NCBI GenBank assembly: GCA_038229875.1
Contig: JBBROA010000010.1
Location: 1 to 56,167, forward strand
Length of the DNA: 56,167 bases
Direction of reading: 5' to 3'
DNA from: JALYUA01 sp038229875
GTDB taxonomy: Bacteria > Acidobacteriota > Thermoanaerobaculia > UBA5066 > Gp7-AA6
Part shown: positions 40,874-48,590 of the stretch, in pieces
Numbering within the stretch: the first letter of the stretch is position 1
How the letters are laid out: the number at the start of each line of letters is the position of its first letter
The notes under the pieces: generated by a model
The model's input: the letters and a program-made list of their open reading frames with translations, nothing else
Database searches by the model: none
Told to the model about the DNA's origin: nothing
Made by a program: the position numbers and the translations under genes

Positions 40874-40898
40874 GGGGGCCTTCGGGCCCCCAATTTTT
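40874..40898 (+). terminator. Rho-independent terminator with UUCG loop
   Basis: GGGGGCC (40874-40880), TTCG, GGCCCCC (40885-40891), then AA and seven T. It ends the lysine-rich peptide transcript just upstream of the padR promoter. Confidence 0.95.
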
Positions 40899-40963
40899 TT
40901 GTCTTTTCTCTGTCCTCATTTGAGACCGCACGACCCGATTCCGGCTCCCTTCCTGTCCTCACG

Positions 40964-40984
40964 CTATATCTGAATTGATATAGT
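40964..40984 (+). promoter_or_regulatory. Palindromic operator and -10 box of the padR gene
   Basis: CTATATC-TGAATT-GATATAG is a perfect inverted repeat with 7-bp arms (40964-40983). Its right arm contains the -10 box TATAGT (40979-40984), which ends 6 nt before the ATG at 40991. Binding of the encoded PadR protein here would shut off its own leaderless promoter. Confidence 0.65.
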
Positions 40985-40990
40985 TTCTTC

Positions 40991-41533
40991 ATGTCGCTTC
41001 CCCACGTCCTCCTCGGACTTCTCTGGACGAGTCCGAGCACCGGTTACGACCTGGCGCGCTCGCTCGAGGAAGACGTCTCTCCGCTCTGGCGGGCCGAGAT
41101 CTCGCAGATCTACCCGGCTCTCGCCCGGCTGCGCCGGGCCGGTTTCGTGCTCCTGAGAGTCCTCGGCCCCCGTCACGGGCCCCGGCGAAACCTCTATCGC
41201 ATCACGGCGACCGGCCGCCGGGAGTTGAAGCGGTGGCTGGCGGAACCCGCCGCACCTCCCTCCTCGAAGGACGAGGGGCTGACGAAAATCGCCTTCCTGG
41301 AAGCTCTGCCTCCCGCCGAACGGCGCGCTCTCCTCACCAGGTACGAGCGCACCATCGCCGAGGAGATCCGCCGGCTGCGGGACACCGCGCCGCCGGACGG
41401 CTTCCTTCGCGAGGCCCGGCGCGGCGCGATCGAACGGCTCGAGGCTACGCGGCGGTGGGTCCGCAGCCTCGCCGGGGACTCCCCCGCCTCCGCTGCGCCG
41501 GCCGCCGCGGAGGCCCCGGCGAAGAAGCGATGA
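40991..41533 (+). CDS. PadR family transcriptional regulator
   Basis: 180 aa. N-terminal winged helix: LPHVLLGLLWTSPSTGYDLA-RSLEEDVSPLWRAEISQIYP-ALARLRRAG, with the wing RRNLYRITATGRRELKRWL. The C-terminal helical dimer domain follows (EGLTKIAFLEALPPAERRAL). The last 25 residues are Ala/Pro-rich. It starts a run of overlapping genes for a molybdenum-dependent aldehyde oxidoreductase, so it is the likely local repressor, responding to an aldehyde or aromatic signal. Its stop overlaps the next ATG (ATGA). Confidence 0.88.
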   Translation: MSLPHVLLGLLWTSPSTGYDLARSLEEDVSPLWRAEISQIYPALARLRRAGFVLLRVLGPRHGPRRNLYRITATGRRELKRWLAEPAAPPSSKDEGLTKIAFLEALPPAERRALLTRYERTIAEEIRRLRDTAPPDGFLREARRGAIERLEATRRWVRSLAGDSPASAAPAAAEAPAKKR

Positions 41534-42150
41534 GCGATCCGCCGCGCCATCCCTGTCTCGCCGCCGTCGTGCCGGCCGCCGGGCGCTCGCGGCGGATGGG
41601 ACGCGAGAAGGTCCTCCTCCCCTTCCGGGGCTCGACGTCGCTCGAGGTCATCCTCCGGACGCTGGCTGTCGCCGGCGTCCGCGACGTCGCCGTCGTCCTG
41701 CGCGCGGATCTTCCCGAAGCGGCGGACCGGGCGCGCCGCTGCGGAGCGCGTGTTGTCGTCAACCCGGATCCAGACGCAGAGATGATCGAGTCGATCCGCC
41801 TCGGGCTCGCCGCGCTCGCACCATCAGCCGCCGCCGTCTTCGTCTGGCCCGCCGATCACCCCGCTGTCTCCGGCGCGACGATCGAGGCGCTCTCCGCCGT
41901 CGCGGATGCTGCAACCGTCTGGATCCCGACGTGGGAAGGGCGGCGCGGACATCCGGCTCTGCTCGGCTGGTCCCTCGCCGCGGACGTCTTCGCTCTCGGA
42001 CCGGGAGAGGGTCTGCGCGAGTTGTGGCGGTCGCGCGCGGCGGGCGTTCGCGAGCTGCCGGTCCCCGACCCCGGGGTGGTCACGAACATCGACACGCCCG
42101 CGCAGTACGCCGCGGCGGTGCGCGACTTTCCGGGGCCGGACACTCCGTAG
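41530..42150 (+). CDS. MobA/MocA-like nucleotidyltransferase (molybdopterin cytidylyltransferase candidate)
   Basis: 206 aa of the NTP_transf_3 fold. The nucleotide-binding motif is VVPAAGRSRRMGREKVLLPF, followed by the metal-binding WPADHPAVSG and GHPALLGWSLAADVFAL. Its position between padR and the xanthine-dehydrogenase-family subunits argues for MocA activity (joining CMP to molybdopterin to make the MCD cofactor used by this enzyme class). It could instead act on another sugar or cofactor nucleotide. The ATG overlaps padR. Confidence 0.8.
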   Translation: MSDPPRHPCLAAVVPAAGRSRRMGREKVLLPFRGSTSLEVILRTLAVAGVRDVAVVLRADLPEAADRARRCGARVVVNPDPDAEMIESIRLGLAALAPSAAAVFVWPADHPAVSGATIEALSAVADAATVWIPTWEGRRGHPALLGWSLAADVFALGPGEGLRELWRSRAAGVRELPVPDPGVVTNIDTPAQYAAAVRDFPGPDTP

Positions 42151-42207
42151 CGAGCCGCCGACCCGGGCATATGATCGGTGCTTCCCTTCCCCCACGAGGA
42201 GGTGCCG

Positions 42208-42921
42208 ATGGCCGACGACAGTCGATCCGGATTCACGCGCCGTGACCTCGTCCGAGGCGCTCTGGTCGGCGCCGTTGCCGCCACCGCGGGCGCAAAGACA
42301 CCGGTCGAAACCGATCGCGCGATGGGCCCCGGCGCGATCCCGATGACGCTTCACATCAACGGAGAAACGCACCGGCTCACCGCCGAGCCGCGAGTCGTCC
42401 TCGCGGATGCGCTGCGGGACCGCCTCGGGCTGACCGGAACGAAGGTCGTCTGCGGCCGCGGGGCCTGCGGCGCCTGCACGGTGCTCGTCGACGGAGATCC
42501 CGCATGCTCGTGCCTTCTGCTGGCCGCCGAGGTGCAGGGAAAGAAGATCACCACGATCGAGGCCCTCGCGAGCGACGGCCGGATGCATCCGATCCAGGCG
42601 GCCTTCGTCGCGGCCGACGCCTTGCAGTGCGGGTTCTGCACGTCGGGGATGGTGATGTCGTGCAAGGCCCTTCTGGACCATAACGCGAAGCCCACGCGCG
42701 ACGAGATCCGGCATGCGGTCTCCGGGAATCTCTGCCGCTGCGGAACCTATCCGCACGTCTTCGAGGCCGTGGAGCGTGCCGCCGGGATCCGCACCGCCGA
42801 GGCGAACACGGAACCCTCCGACTTTTCTGCCGCCATCCTCCCTCCGATGTCCCGCCAGGTCTCGAGCGACCAGCGTGTCGATGCCGGGGTCGCCGAAGCG
42901 CTCGACCTCGAGGAGGCCTGA
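42208..42921 (+). CDS. paoA: [2Fe-2S] subunit of a periplasmic molybdenum aldehyde oxidoreductase (PaoA-like)
   Basis: 237 aa. A Tat signal is present (SGFTRRDLVRGALVGAVAAT). Two [2Fe-2S] sites follow: the plant-ferredoxin type in VVCGRGACGACTVLVDGDPA-CSC and the C-terminal type in QCGFCTSGMVMSCKALL with GNLCRCGTYPHVFEAV. In this family the PaoA Tat signal exports the whole PaoABC complex. ATG 42208 has GAGGAGGTG 3-4 nt upstream; an earlier in-frame ATG would add ten residues before it. A 1-nt gap separates it from the catalytic subunit gene. Confidence 0.9.
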   Translation: MADDSRSGFTRRDLVRGALVGAVAATAGAKTPVETDRAMGPGAIPMTLHINGETHRLTAEPRVVLADALRDRLGLTGTKVVCGRGACGACTVLVDGDPACSCLLLAAEVQGKKITTIEALASDGRMHPIQAAFVAADALQCGFCTSGMVMSCKALLDHNAKPTRDEIRHAVSGNLCRCGTYPHVFEAVERAAGIRTAEANTEPSDFSAAILPPMSRQVSSDQRVDAGVAEALDLEEA

Positions 42922-42922
42922 C

Positions 42923-45244
42923 ATGAGCAAGGACAAGCTGAGGCTCGGATTCAACGGCCGCTTCGAGGAGAAGGAGGTCGAGATCGCATCGGGCGATCCC
43001 GCTCCCTGGGACCCCTCGCAGAAGTTCTCGATCCTAGGAGCCCGGACCCCGCGCCTGGACGCCCGCGCGAAGGCGACGGGGACGGCCCGCTATTCGATCG
43101 ACGTGCGTCTGCCCGGGATGCTCTACGCCCGGATCCTCCGCAGCCCGCACGCGGCCGCGGTCGTCCGCTCGCTCGACCTGACCGCCGCGCGGAAGATGCC
43201 GGGCGTCCAGGCCGTCCTCCCGATCGCCAAATCCGGCGACGCGCTCCGGTTCGCCGGCCAGGAGGTCGCCGCCGTCGCCGCCGACACGCCCGAACGCGCG
43301 CTCGACGCCCTGGGAGCGATCCGCGTGGAGTACGAGATGCGGCCGTTCGTCGTCGAGATCGAGAAGGCGAAGGCGGAGGGCGCCCCCCTCGTCTTCGAAG
43401 GAAAAGTGGAAACGAAGACCTCGGCCGGCGACGCGCCCGGCGCGAAGAAGGCGCTGCCCCGGAAGGGCAACGTCCAGGGGCCCCGCGCCTCGGACAAGGG
43501 GAACGTCGAGCACGGGTTCGCGAAAGCGGACGCCGTCGTCGAAGGCACCTATTCGACCGCGGTCCAGACGCACTCCGCTCTCGAGACGCACGGAGTCGTC
43601 GCCCGATGGGAGGGAGATGAGCTGACGGTGTGGGCATCCACTCAGGGCATCTTCTCCGTCCGCGACGAGCTGTCATCGGCCCTGAACGTCCCGCTTGCGA
43701 AGGTCACGGTGCTGACGGAGTTCATGGGCGGCGGCTTCGGCGCGAAGTTCGGTGCGGGAGTCGAGGGAGTCACCGCGGCGAAGCTCGCGAAGGAGGCCGG
43801 AGCTCCCGTGAAGCTGTTCCTCGACCGCAAGGAAGAGCATCTTGCCGTCGGCAACCGTCCTTCGTCCATCCAGTGGGTGAAGGCCGGCGCGACGAAAGAT
43901 GGCAAGTTGACCGCGCTGCAGCTCATCGTGCACGGGAGCGGCGGCACCAACGGCGGCACCGGGACGTCCGGCCCGCTGAAGAACGTCTATGCGTGCGACA
44001 ACGTGAAGACCGAGGAGTTCGACGTCTTCATGAACTCCGGCCCGTCCGCGGCGTTCCGGGCGCCCGGGCATCCGCAGGGAGCATTCGCTCTCGAAGCCAC
44101 CATGGACGAGCTGGCCGGCCGGATCGGGATGGACCCGCTCGAATTCCGCATGAAAAACGATCCTTCCGAGGTGCGGCGCGAGGAGTTCCGCATCGGCGCG
44201 GAGAAGATCGGGTGGGCCTCGCGGGACGCGCGGCGACATGTTCCGCAGAGTCCCGAGATCCGCCGCGGCGTCGGGATGGGCGCGGCCATCTGGTACAACA
44301 CCGGCGGGACGGGGCCGAAGGCGACCGTCACGATCCACCGCGACGGCTCGGCGGAAGTCGTTCACGGGGTGCAGGACCTCGGCACGGGTGCGCGGACGAT
44401 GGTCGGGATCATCGCCGCTGAAGAGCTCGGCCTCCCTCTCGAGAAGATCGCGGTGCGGATCGGCGACACCCGGATGCCCTACGGGCCCGGGTCCGGCGGC
44501 TCGACGACGACCCCTTCGACGGCGCCCACTATCCGCGCGGCGGCGTGGCAGGCGAAGAACAAGGTCGCCGCGGCGGCGGCTTCGACCCTCGGCGTCGCCG
44601 GAGACGCGGTCGAATCGAGCTCCGGCGGATTCGCGGTGAAGGGCCGTCCCGACCGGCGCCTCTCCTGGAAAGAGGCGTGCGCGCGGCTGCCGGAAGAGGG
44701 CGTCTCGGCGACCGCCTCGCGAGCGGAAAACCATCCCGACGCCTGGAAGCGGTTCACCGCGGGCGCTCAGTTCGCGGAGGTCGAGGTGGACGTCGAGACC
44801 GGCCTCGTGCGTGTGAAGAAGGTTGTCGCCGTGCACGACTGCGGGCTTGTCGTGAACGCGCTCACCGCCGAAAGCCAGGTGCACGGCGGCGTCATCCAGG
44901 GGATCTCCTACGCCCTCTACGAGAACCGGATCCTCGACCGCGCGACCGGACGGATGGTCAATCCGAACGTCGAGCAGTACAAGATCGCCGGATCGATGGA
45001 CGTGCCGGAGATCGACGTCACCTTCCTCCCCGTGTGGGACGGGGTCAATAACACCCATTCGGTCGGAATCGGCGAGCCCGCGACGGTCGCCACGGCCGCC
45101 GCCGTCGCCAACGCGGTCTCGCACGCGATCGGCGCCAGGATCCGCAGCCTGCCGATCACCCCGGAGTCCGTGCTCGCGGCGCTAGATGCGAAGCCACGGA
45201 CCGCAGCCAACGCCGCGGGATCGCGGGAAGGAGGCCGGGCATGA
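42923..45244 (+). CDS. paoC: Molybdopterin-binding catalytic subunit (PaoC/xanthine dehydrogenase family)
   Basis: 773 aa. N-terminal a/b-hammerhead domain (LDARAKATGTARYSIDVRLP-GMLYARILRSPHA), then the Mo-MCD-binding domains with TEFMGGGFGAKFGAGVEGVT, SGPSAAFRAPGHPQGAFALE, MGAAIWYNTGGTGPKATVTI, GVQDLGTGARTM and SVGIGEPATVATAAAVANAV, where the Glu of GIGEP is the expected catalytic base. It oxidises aldehydes to acids using water. It has no signal of its own and would be exported by piggy-back with PaoA. The stop overlaps the FAD-subunit ATG. The substrate range cannot be read from the sequence. Confidence 0.92.
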   Translation: MSKDKLRLGFNGRFEEKEVEIASGDPAPWDPSQKFSILGARTPRLDARAKATGTARYSIDVRLPGMLYARILRSPHAAAVVRSLDLTAARKMPGVQAVLPIAKSGDALRFAGQEVAAVAADTPERALDALGAIRVEYEMRPFVVEIEKAKAEGAPLVFEGKVETKTSAGDAPGAKKALPRKGNVQGPRASDKGNVEHGFAKADAVVEGTYSTAVQTHSALETHGVVARWEGDELTVWASTQGIFSVRDELSSALNVPLAKVTVLTEFMGGGFGAKFGAGVEGVTAAKLAKEAGAPVKLFLDRKEEHLAVGNRPSSIQWVKAGATKDGKLTALQLIVHGSGGTNGGTGTSGPLKNVYACDNVKTEEFDVFMNSGPSAAFRAPGHPQGAFALEATMDELAGRIGMDPLEFRMKNDPSEVRREEFRIGAEKIGWASRDARRHVPQSPEIRRGVGMGAAIWYNTGGTGPKATVTIHRDGSAEVVHGVQDLGTGARTMVGIIAAEELGLPLEKIAVRIGDTRMPYGPGSGGSTTTPSTAPTIRAAAWQAKNKVAAAAASTLGVAGDAVESSSGGFAVKGRPDRRLSWKEACARLPEEGVSATASRAENHPDAWKRFTAGAQFAEVEVDVETGLVRVKKVVAVHDCGLVVNALTAESQVHGGVIQGISYALYENRILDRATGRMVNPNVEQYKIAGSMDVPEIDVTFLPVWDGVNNTHSVGIGEPATVATAAAVANAVSHAIGARIRSLPITPESVLAALDAKPRTAANAAGSREGGRA

Positions 45245-46209
45245 AGACCTTCACTCTGCTCCCCGTTCGTTCGCTGGCCGAGGGCTCGCGCGAATCCGCG
45301 AAGCCCGGAAGCATTCTCAAGGCCGGAGGGGTCGATCTCCTCGACCGGATGAAGGAAGGTCTCGAGACCCCCGACCGGGTCATCTCGATCGCGCACGTCT
45401 CGGGGCATGACGGCATCGAGATCGGGCCCCCGGCCCGGATCGGCGCGCTGGCGACGCTTGCGCGGCTCGACGCGCACTCGGAGCTCCGGCGCGTGTACCC
45501 CGCCCTCGCGGACGCCGCAGGGGGCGCCGCCACGCCGCAGATCCGGAACATGGCGACCCTGGGCGGCAACCTAGCGCAGCGCCCGCGCTGTTGGTACTTC
45601 CGGCAGGCGGAGTTCGACTGCAGCAAGAAGGGTGGCGACCAGTGCTTCGCCTTGAACGGGGAGAACCGGTTCCACGCGATCTTCGACACGGACGTCTGCT
45701 GCTGCATCCATCCGTCGGCGACCGCGGTGGCGCTTTTTGCCTACGGGGCGCGCGTGAACACGGTGGGCCCGCGAGGAAAGCGGTCGATCCCGATCGAGGA
45801 GTTCTTCGTCGCTCCGCGCGAAGATCCGACGCGCGAAAACCAGCTCGCCCTGGGCGAGATCATCGAGAGCGTGGAACTGCCCGCGCCCGCACCCGGGTCC
45901 CGCTCCGTCTACAAAAAGCTCAAAGAGAAGGAGTCGTTCGACTGGCCTCTCGTCGAGGCGTGCGTTTCCGTCACGATGTCCGGAGGCTCGATCCAGGACG
46001 CGCGCGTGGTCCTCGGATCGGTCTCGCCCGTCCCCCGGCGCGTCCGCGGGGCCGAGAAGATCCTGGCCGGCTCGAGGCCGTCTCCCGAGTTGATCGCGCG
46101 GGCGGCCGAAGCCGCCGTCGCGGGAGCGACCCCGCTCTCGCAGAACGCGCACAAGGTGCGGCTCGCCCGGGTCATGGTCGAGCGCGCGCTGCGCGAGGCC
46201 CTCGCCTGA
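45241..46209 (+). CDS. paoB: FAD-binding subunit with extra [4Fe-4S] loop (PaoB-like)
   Basis: 322 aa. FAD-binding CO-dehydrogenase flavoprotein type: IGALATLARL, the nucleotide-binding QIRNMATLGGNLAQRPRCWY, and a cysteine-rich insertion CWYFRQAEFDCSKKGGDQCF with a further DTDVCCCIHPSATAVALFAY. The insertion is the extra [4Fe-4S] cluster of PaoB and 4-hydroxybenzoyl-CoA reductase beta subunits. It transfers electrons from the [2Fe-2S] subunit to the final acceptor. It overlaps paoC by ATGA. Confidence 0.9.
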   Translation: MKTFTLLPVRSLAEGSRESAKPGSILKAGGVDLLDRMKEGLETPDRVISIAHVSGHDGIEIGPPARIGALATLARLDAHSELRRVYPALADAAGGAATPQIRNMATLGGNLAQRPRCWYFRQAEFDCSKKGGDQCFALNGENRFHAIFDTDVCCCIHPSATAVALFAYGARVNTVGPRGKRSIPIEEFFVAPREDPTRENQLALGEIIESVELPAPAPGSRSVYKKLKEKESFDWPLVEACVSVTMSGGSIQDARVVLGSVSPVPRRVRGAEKILAGSRPSPELIARAAEAAVAGATPLSQNAHKVRLARVMVERALREALA

Positions 46210-46229
46210 ACGACGACCCTCTGGCCGCG

Positions 46230-46490
46230 ATGCGACGCTTCGCGAAACCAATTCGCGACGGCGCTCGCGAGGCGGACCCGTTCCTGTGCCGGCACCTCCG
46301 GACGAAGACCTGGTACGTACCCGACTCCTTCGCCGAGCGCGACGTGTCGCGATCTTCTTCGACCGCGCAATACTGGTGCCTGAAGACGATGCGTTCCGAT
46401 GGCCCGGACGGGGCGCTGGTGCTCCCGGAGGAGTGTACCGACGAACGCGTGTGCTTCGAGCCCGCGGTCGGGGCCGCGCAGGATTCCTGA
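46230..46490 (+). CDS. Small Cys-containing protein downstream of paoB
   Basis: 86 aa, unrecognised. The text DADPFLCRHL-like (EADPFLCRHLRTKTWYVPDS), STAQYWCLKTM and EECTDERVCFEP shows four regularly spaced cysteines and good conservation potential. It lies 20 bp after paoB in the same direction. It could be a small Fe-S or zinc protein or an accessory of the oxidoreductase; this is inference from position. The ATG has no clear ribosome binding site, and the frame is open back to the paoB stop. Confidence 0.6.
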   Translation: MRRFAKPIRDGAREADPFLCRHLRTKTWYVPDSFAERDVSRSSSTAQYWCLKTMRSDGPDGALVLPEECTDERVCFEPAVGAAQDS

Positions 46491-46513
46491 GATCTCGGAG
46501 TCGATTGTTTATA

Positions 46514-46541
46514 GCTGCGAGCCGAGAGCCGAGAGCTACTT
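46514..46541 (+). repeat. 7-bp-period tract over the mglA stop codon
   Basis: Units gctgcga, gccgaga, gccgaga, gctactt. The last unit contains CTA (46536-46538), the complement of the mglA stop codon TAG. Confidence 0.65.
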
Positions 46542-47120
46542 CTTCTTCAGCTCCATCAGGACCTGCCGGGCGACGGCCTTCAACGTGTCGAACACACCCA
46601 CGCCGGTCGGGGCGGTCGCTTCGAACGTCGGTTCGCCCTTGATGTTCAGCTGCCGGTACATCTCGTCGCTCGGCACGGCCGTCGGAAGGTCGCGCTTGTT
46701 GAACTGGAGCACGTAGGGCATCCCGGCGATCTCGTAGCCCTGATCCTTCAGGTTCTTGTCGAGGTTGCGGATCGACTCGGCGTTCGCCTCCATCCGCGCT
46801 TCCTGAGAATCGGCGACGAACACGACCCCGTCCACGCCTTTTAAGATGAGCTTGCGCGAGGCGTCGTAGAAGACCTGACCGGGAACCGTGTAGAGGTGGA
46901 ACCGCGTCTTGAATCCCTTCACGGTGCCGAGGTCGAGCGGAAGGAAGTCGAAGAAGAGGGTGCGGTCGGTTTCGGTGGCGAGGGAGATCAGCTTGCCCTT
47001 CGCCGCGGGATTGGTCCGGTCATAGATGTACTGGAGATTCGTCGTCTTGCCGCAGAGCCCCGGACCGTAATAGACGATCTTGCAGTTGATTTCCCGGGCG
47101 GCGTAGTTGATGAAGGTCAT
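46536..47120 (-). CDS. mglA: MglA-type small Ras-like GTPase
   Basis: 194 aa. P-loop GPGLCGKTTNLQYIYDRT, switch regions with LATETDRTLFFDFLPLDLGT, the VPGQVFYDASRKLILKGVDG block and the guanine-specificity motif LQFNKRDLP. MglA marks the leading cell pole and controls polarity or motility in Myxococcus and Thermus; MglB, encoded 33 bp upstream, is its GTPase-activating protein. There is no obvious Shine-Dalgarno sequence. The stop codon lies inside a 7-bp-period repeat. Confidence 0.94.
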   Translation of the reverse strand: MTFINYAAREINCKIVYYGPGLCGKTTNLQYIYDRTNPAAKGKLISLATETDRTLFFDFLPLDLGTVKGFKTRFHLYTVPGQVFYDASRKLILKGVDGVVFVADSQEARMEANAESIRNLDKNLKDQGYEIAGMPYVLQFNKRDLPTAVPSDEMYRQLNIKGEPTFEATAPTGVGVFDTLKAVARQVLMELKKK

Positions 47121-47153
47121 GGGCGAGAGGGAGGACCCGGATGGGACCCCGAA

Positions 47154-47654
47154 TTACTCCGAAAAGAGCCGGTCGATGTCGTCGTCGGTGATCTCAGAGA
47201 ACGGCGAATCGAACTCGACGCTCAGGCTCGACTTCTCGCGCGCGGCTTTTTCCGTGATCTCCTCGAAGATCCGGTCGAGCTCGCCGGTGGCTCGGCGGAC
47301 CCGAAGCCGGACGAGACCGAGCGACGAGCGTTCGTCGAAGATCACCACCAGGATCACGCGCAGCGCGACGATGGAAATGTGGATGTTGTCCTTCTCCCCT
47401 TCGTGGAAGAGGATCGAGAACTCTTTTTCACCGATGAGGCGCGCCAGGCCGTCGGTCGCCGCGACGTTGCCCGCGGTCAGGGACGCCAGCGAGGTGGTGT
47501 CGAGGCTCGTGAGGTCGCCGACCGCCGCGATCTGCTGGCCGTTCTTGTCGACTAAGAACACGACGTTGGCGTTGGCATCCTGCCTCAGCCGGCTGAGCGC
47601 GTCCTTGATCTTCTGAAATTCCTCGTCATACAGGACGAGGTCCGGCGTGCTCAT
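47154..47654 (-). CDS. mglB: MglB-type roadblock/LC7 protein
   Basis: 166 aa. Roadblock/LC7 fold: FQKIKDALSRLRQDANANVV-FLVDKNGQQIAAVGDLTSLD, GNVAATDGLARLIGEKEFSI and NIHISIVALRVILVVIFDE. The acidic C-terminal extension (SEITDDDIDRLFSE) is typical of the longer MglB-like proteins. It should dimerise and stimulate GTP hydrolysis by MglA. A TAGAAT about 39 nt upstream of the ATG may be its own -10 box. Confidence 0.88.
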   Translation of the reverse strand: MSTPDLVLYDEEFQKIKDALSRLRQDANANVVFLVDKNGQQIAAVGDLTSLDTTSLASLTAGNVAATDGLARLIGEKEFSILFHEGEKDNIHISIVALRVILVVIFDERSSLGLVRLRVRRATGELDRIFEEITEKAAREKSSLSVEFDSPFSEITDDDIDRLFSE

Positions 47655-47713
47655 TTGTCCGTTTGTCTTTCGTGTGAAAGGTCAATTCTACAACACCGGG
47701 CGGCGTTCGCCGC

Positions 47714-47748
47714 CGCTGACCGCTGTCAGCTCTCCGCTGTCAGCTCTT
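47714..47748 (+). repeat. 7-bp-period tract between recR and mglB (right of mglB)
   Basis: Units cgctgac, cgctgtc, agctctc, cgctgtc, agctctt. Separated from the next tract (47801) by about 50 bp that hold a CCCGCCG/CGGCGGG hairpin, possibly a terminator after recR. Confidence 0.6.
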
Positions 47749-47800
47749 TAGCCGGATGCTTCGAGGCTTTGAGAGAGCGCACACCCGCCGCGGACGGCGG

Positions 47801-47842
47801 GCTGAGAGCTGACATCTGAGAGCAGAGAGCTGAGGGCTTCTA
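47801..47842 (+). repeat. 7-bp-period tract over the recR stop codon
   Basis: Units gctgaga, gctgaca, tctgaga, gcagaga, gctgagg, gcttcta. The last unit contains CTA (47840-47842), the complement of the recR stop codon. Confidence 0.7.
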
Positions 47843-48439
47843 GTCCAGCTCCCGCCTGTTCTCGAGGGAGCGGGCCATCGTCACCTCGTCGGCGTACTCG
47901 ATGTCTCCGCCCACCGGCAGGCCGAACGCGATGCGCGTCACGCGCACGCCCGTGCTCTTCAACCGCCGCGCGAGGTAGAGCGCGGTCGCTTCCCCCTCCA
48001 CGTTCGGGTTCGTCGCGAGGATCACTTCCGTGACTTCCGGTCCGACGCGGCGCAGCAGACCGGCCGTGTCGATCTCGTCCGGCCCGATTCCCTTGAGCGG
48101 CGAAAGCGCCCCCCAGAGGACGTGGTAGCGGCCGCGGAACTCGCGCGTCTTTTCGATTGCCGCAACGTTGCCGGGCTCCTCCACCACGCACAGAACCGTC
48201 GCGTCGCGCTCCGGATCGCAGCAGACGGGACACGGATCCGTCTCGGTCAGCGTGTTGCAGTTGGAACAGCGCCGAACCGCCTCCCTCGTCTCGGAGATCG
48301 CGCGCGCGAGACGCTCGGCCTCTTCCGGTGAGGATCTCAAGAGGTAATACGCCAGCCTCGACGCGCTCTTGCTCCCGATGCCCGGAAGCCGCTGCAGCTC
48401 CAGAGCGAGCCGCTCGAACGCGCGAGGGGTGGAGCTCAT
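47840..48439 (-). CDS. recR: Recombination mediator protein RecR
   Basis: 199 aa. Helix-hairpin-helix ALELQRLPGIGSKSASRLAY, zinc finger CSNCNTLTETDPCPVC, Toprim domain DATVLCVVEEPGNVAAIEKT with the later ILATNPNVEGEATALYL, and the C-terminal FGLPVGGDIEYADEVTMARS. It acts with RecO and RecF to load RecA at gaps. ATG 48439 gives the standard N-terminus; an ATG 24 nt upstream is less likely. It follows ebfC after a 150-bp spacer. Confidence 0.96.
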   Translation of the reverse strand: MSSTPRAFERLALELQRLPGIGSKSASRLAYYLLRSSPEEAERLARAISETREAVRRCSNCNTLTETDPCPVCCDPERDATVLCVVEEPGNVAAIEKTREFRGRYHVLWGALSPLKGIGPDEIDTAGLLRRVGPEVTEVILATNPNVEGEATALYLARRLKSTGVRVTRIAFGLPVGGDIEYADEVTMARSLENRRELD

Positions 48440-48500
48440 GGGAACGGGGAGCCGAGCGACCAACGTGAGCGAGACGGCCGCGGTACTCCGCGGTCAACTG

Positions 48501-48584
48501 GTTCGGGGATCGGGAATCGACGGGATTTCCCTTCCACCCCCGGGCTCTTCGATTTCCGATTACCGGTTCCCGATTCCCGACCCC
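48501..48584 (+). repeat. Inverted 7-bp-period tracts between recR and ebfC
   Basis: Units gttcggg, gatcggg, aatcgac at the left; cgatttc, cgattac, cggttcc, cgattcc, cgacccc at the right. The right tract is roughly the reverse complement of the left, so the spacer can fold into a long imperfect hairpin. Confidence 0.6.
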
Positions 48585-48590
48585 GTCTCC

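Noticed and set aside
48440..48480. Sequence GGGGAGCCGAGCGAC..GTGAGCGAGAC resembling a fragment of the dispersed repeat
   Set aside because: Only short stretches match and no stems are preserved; chance similarity in GC-rich sequence is likely.
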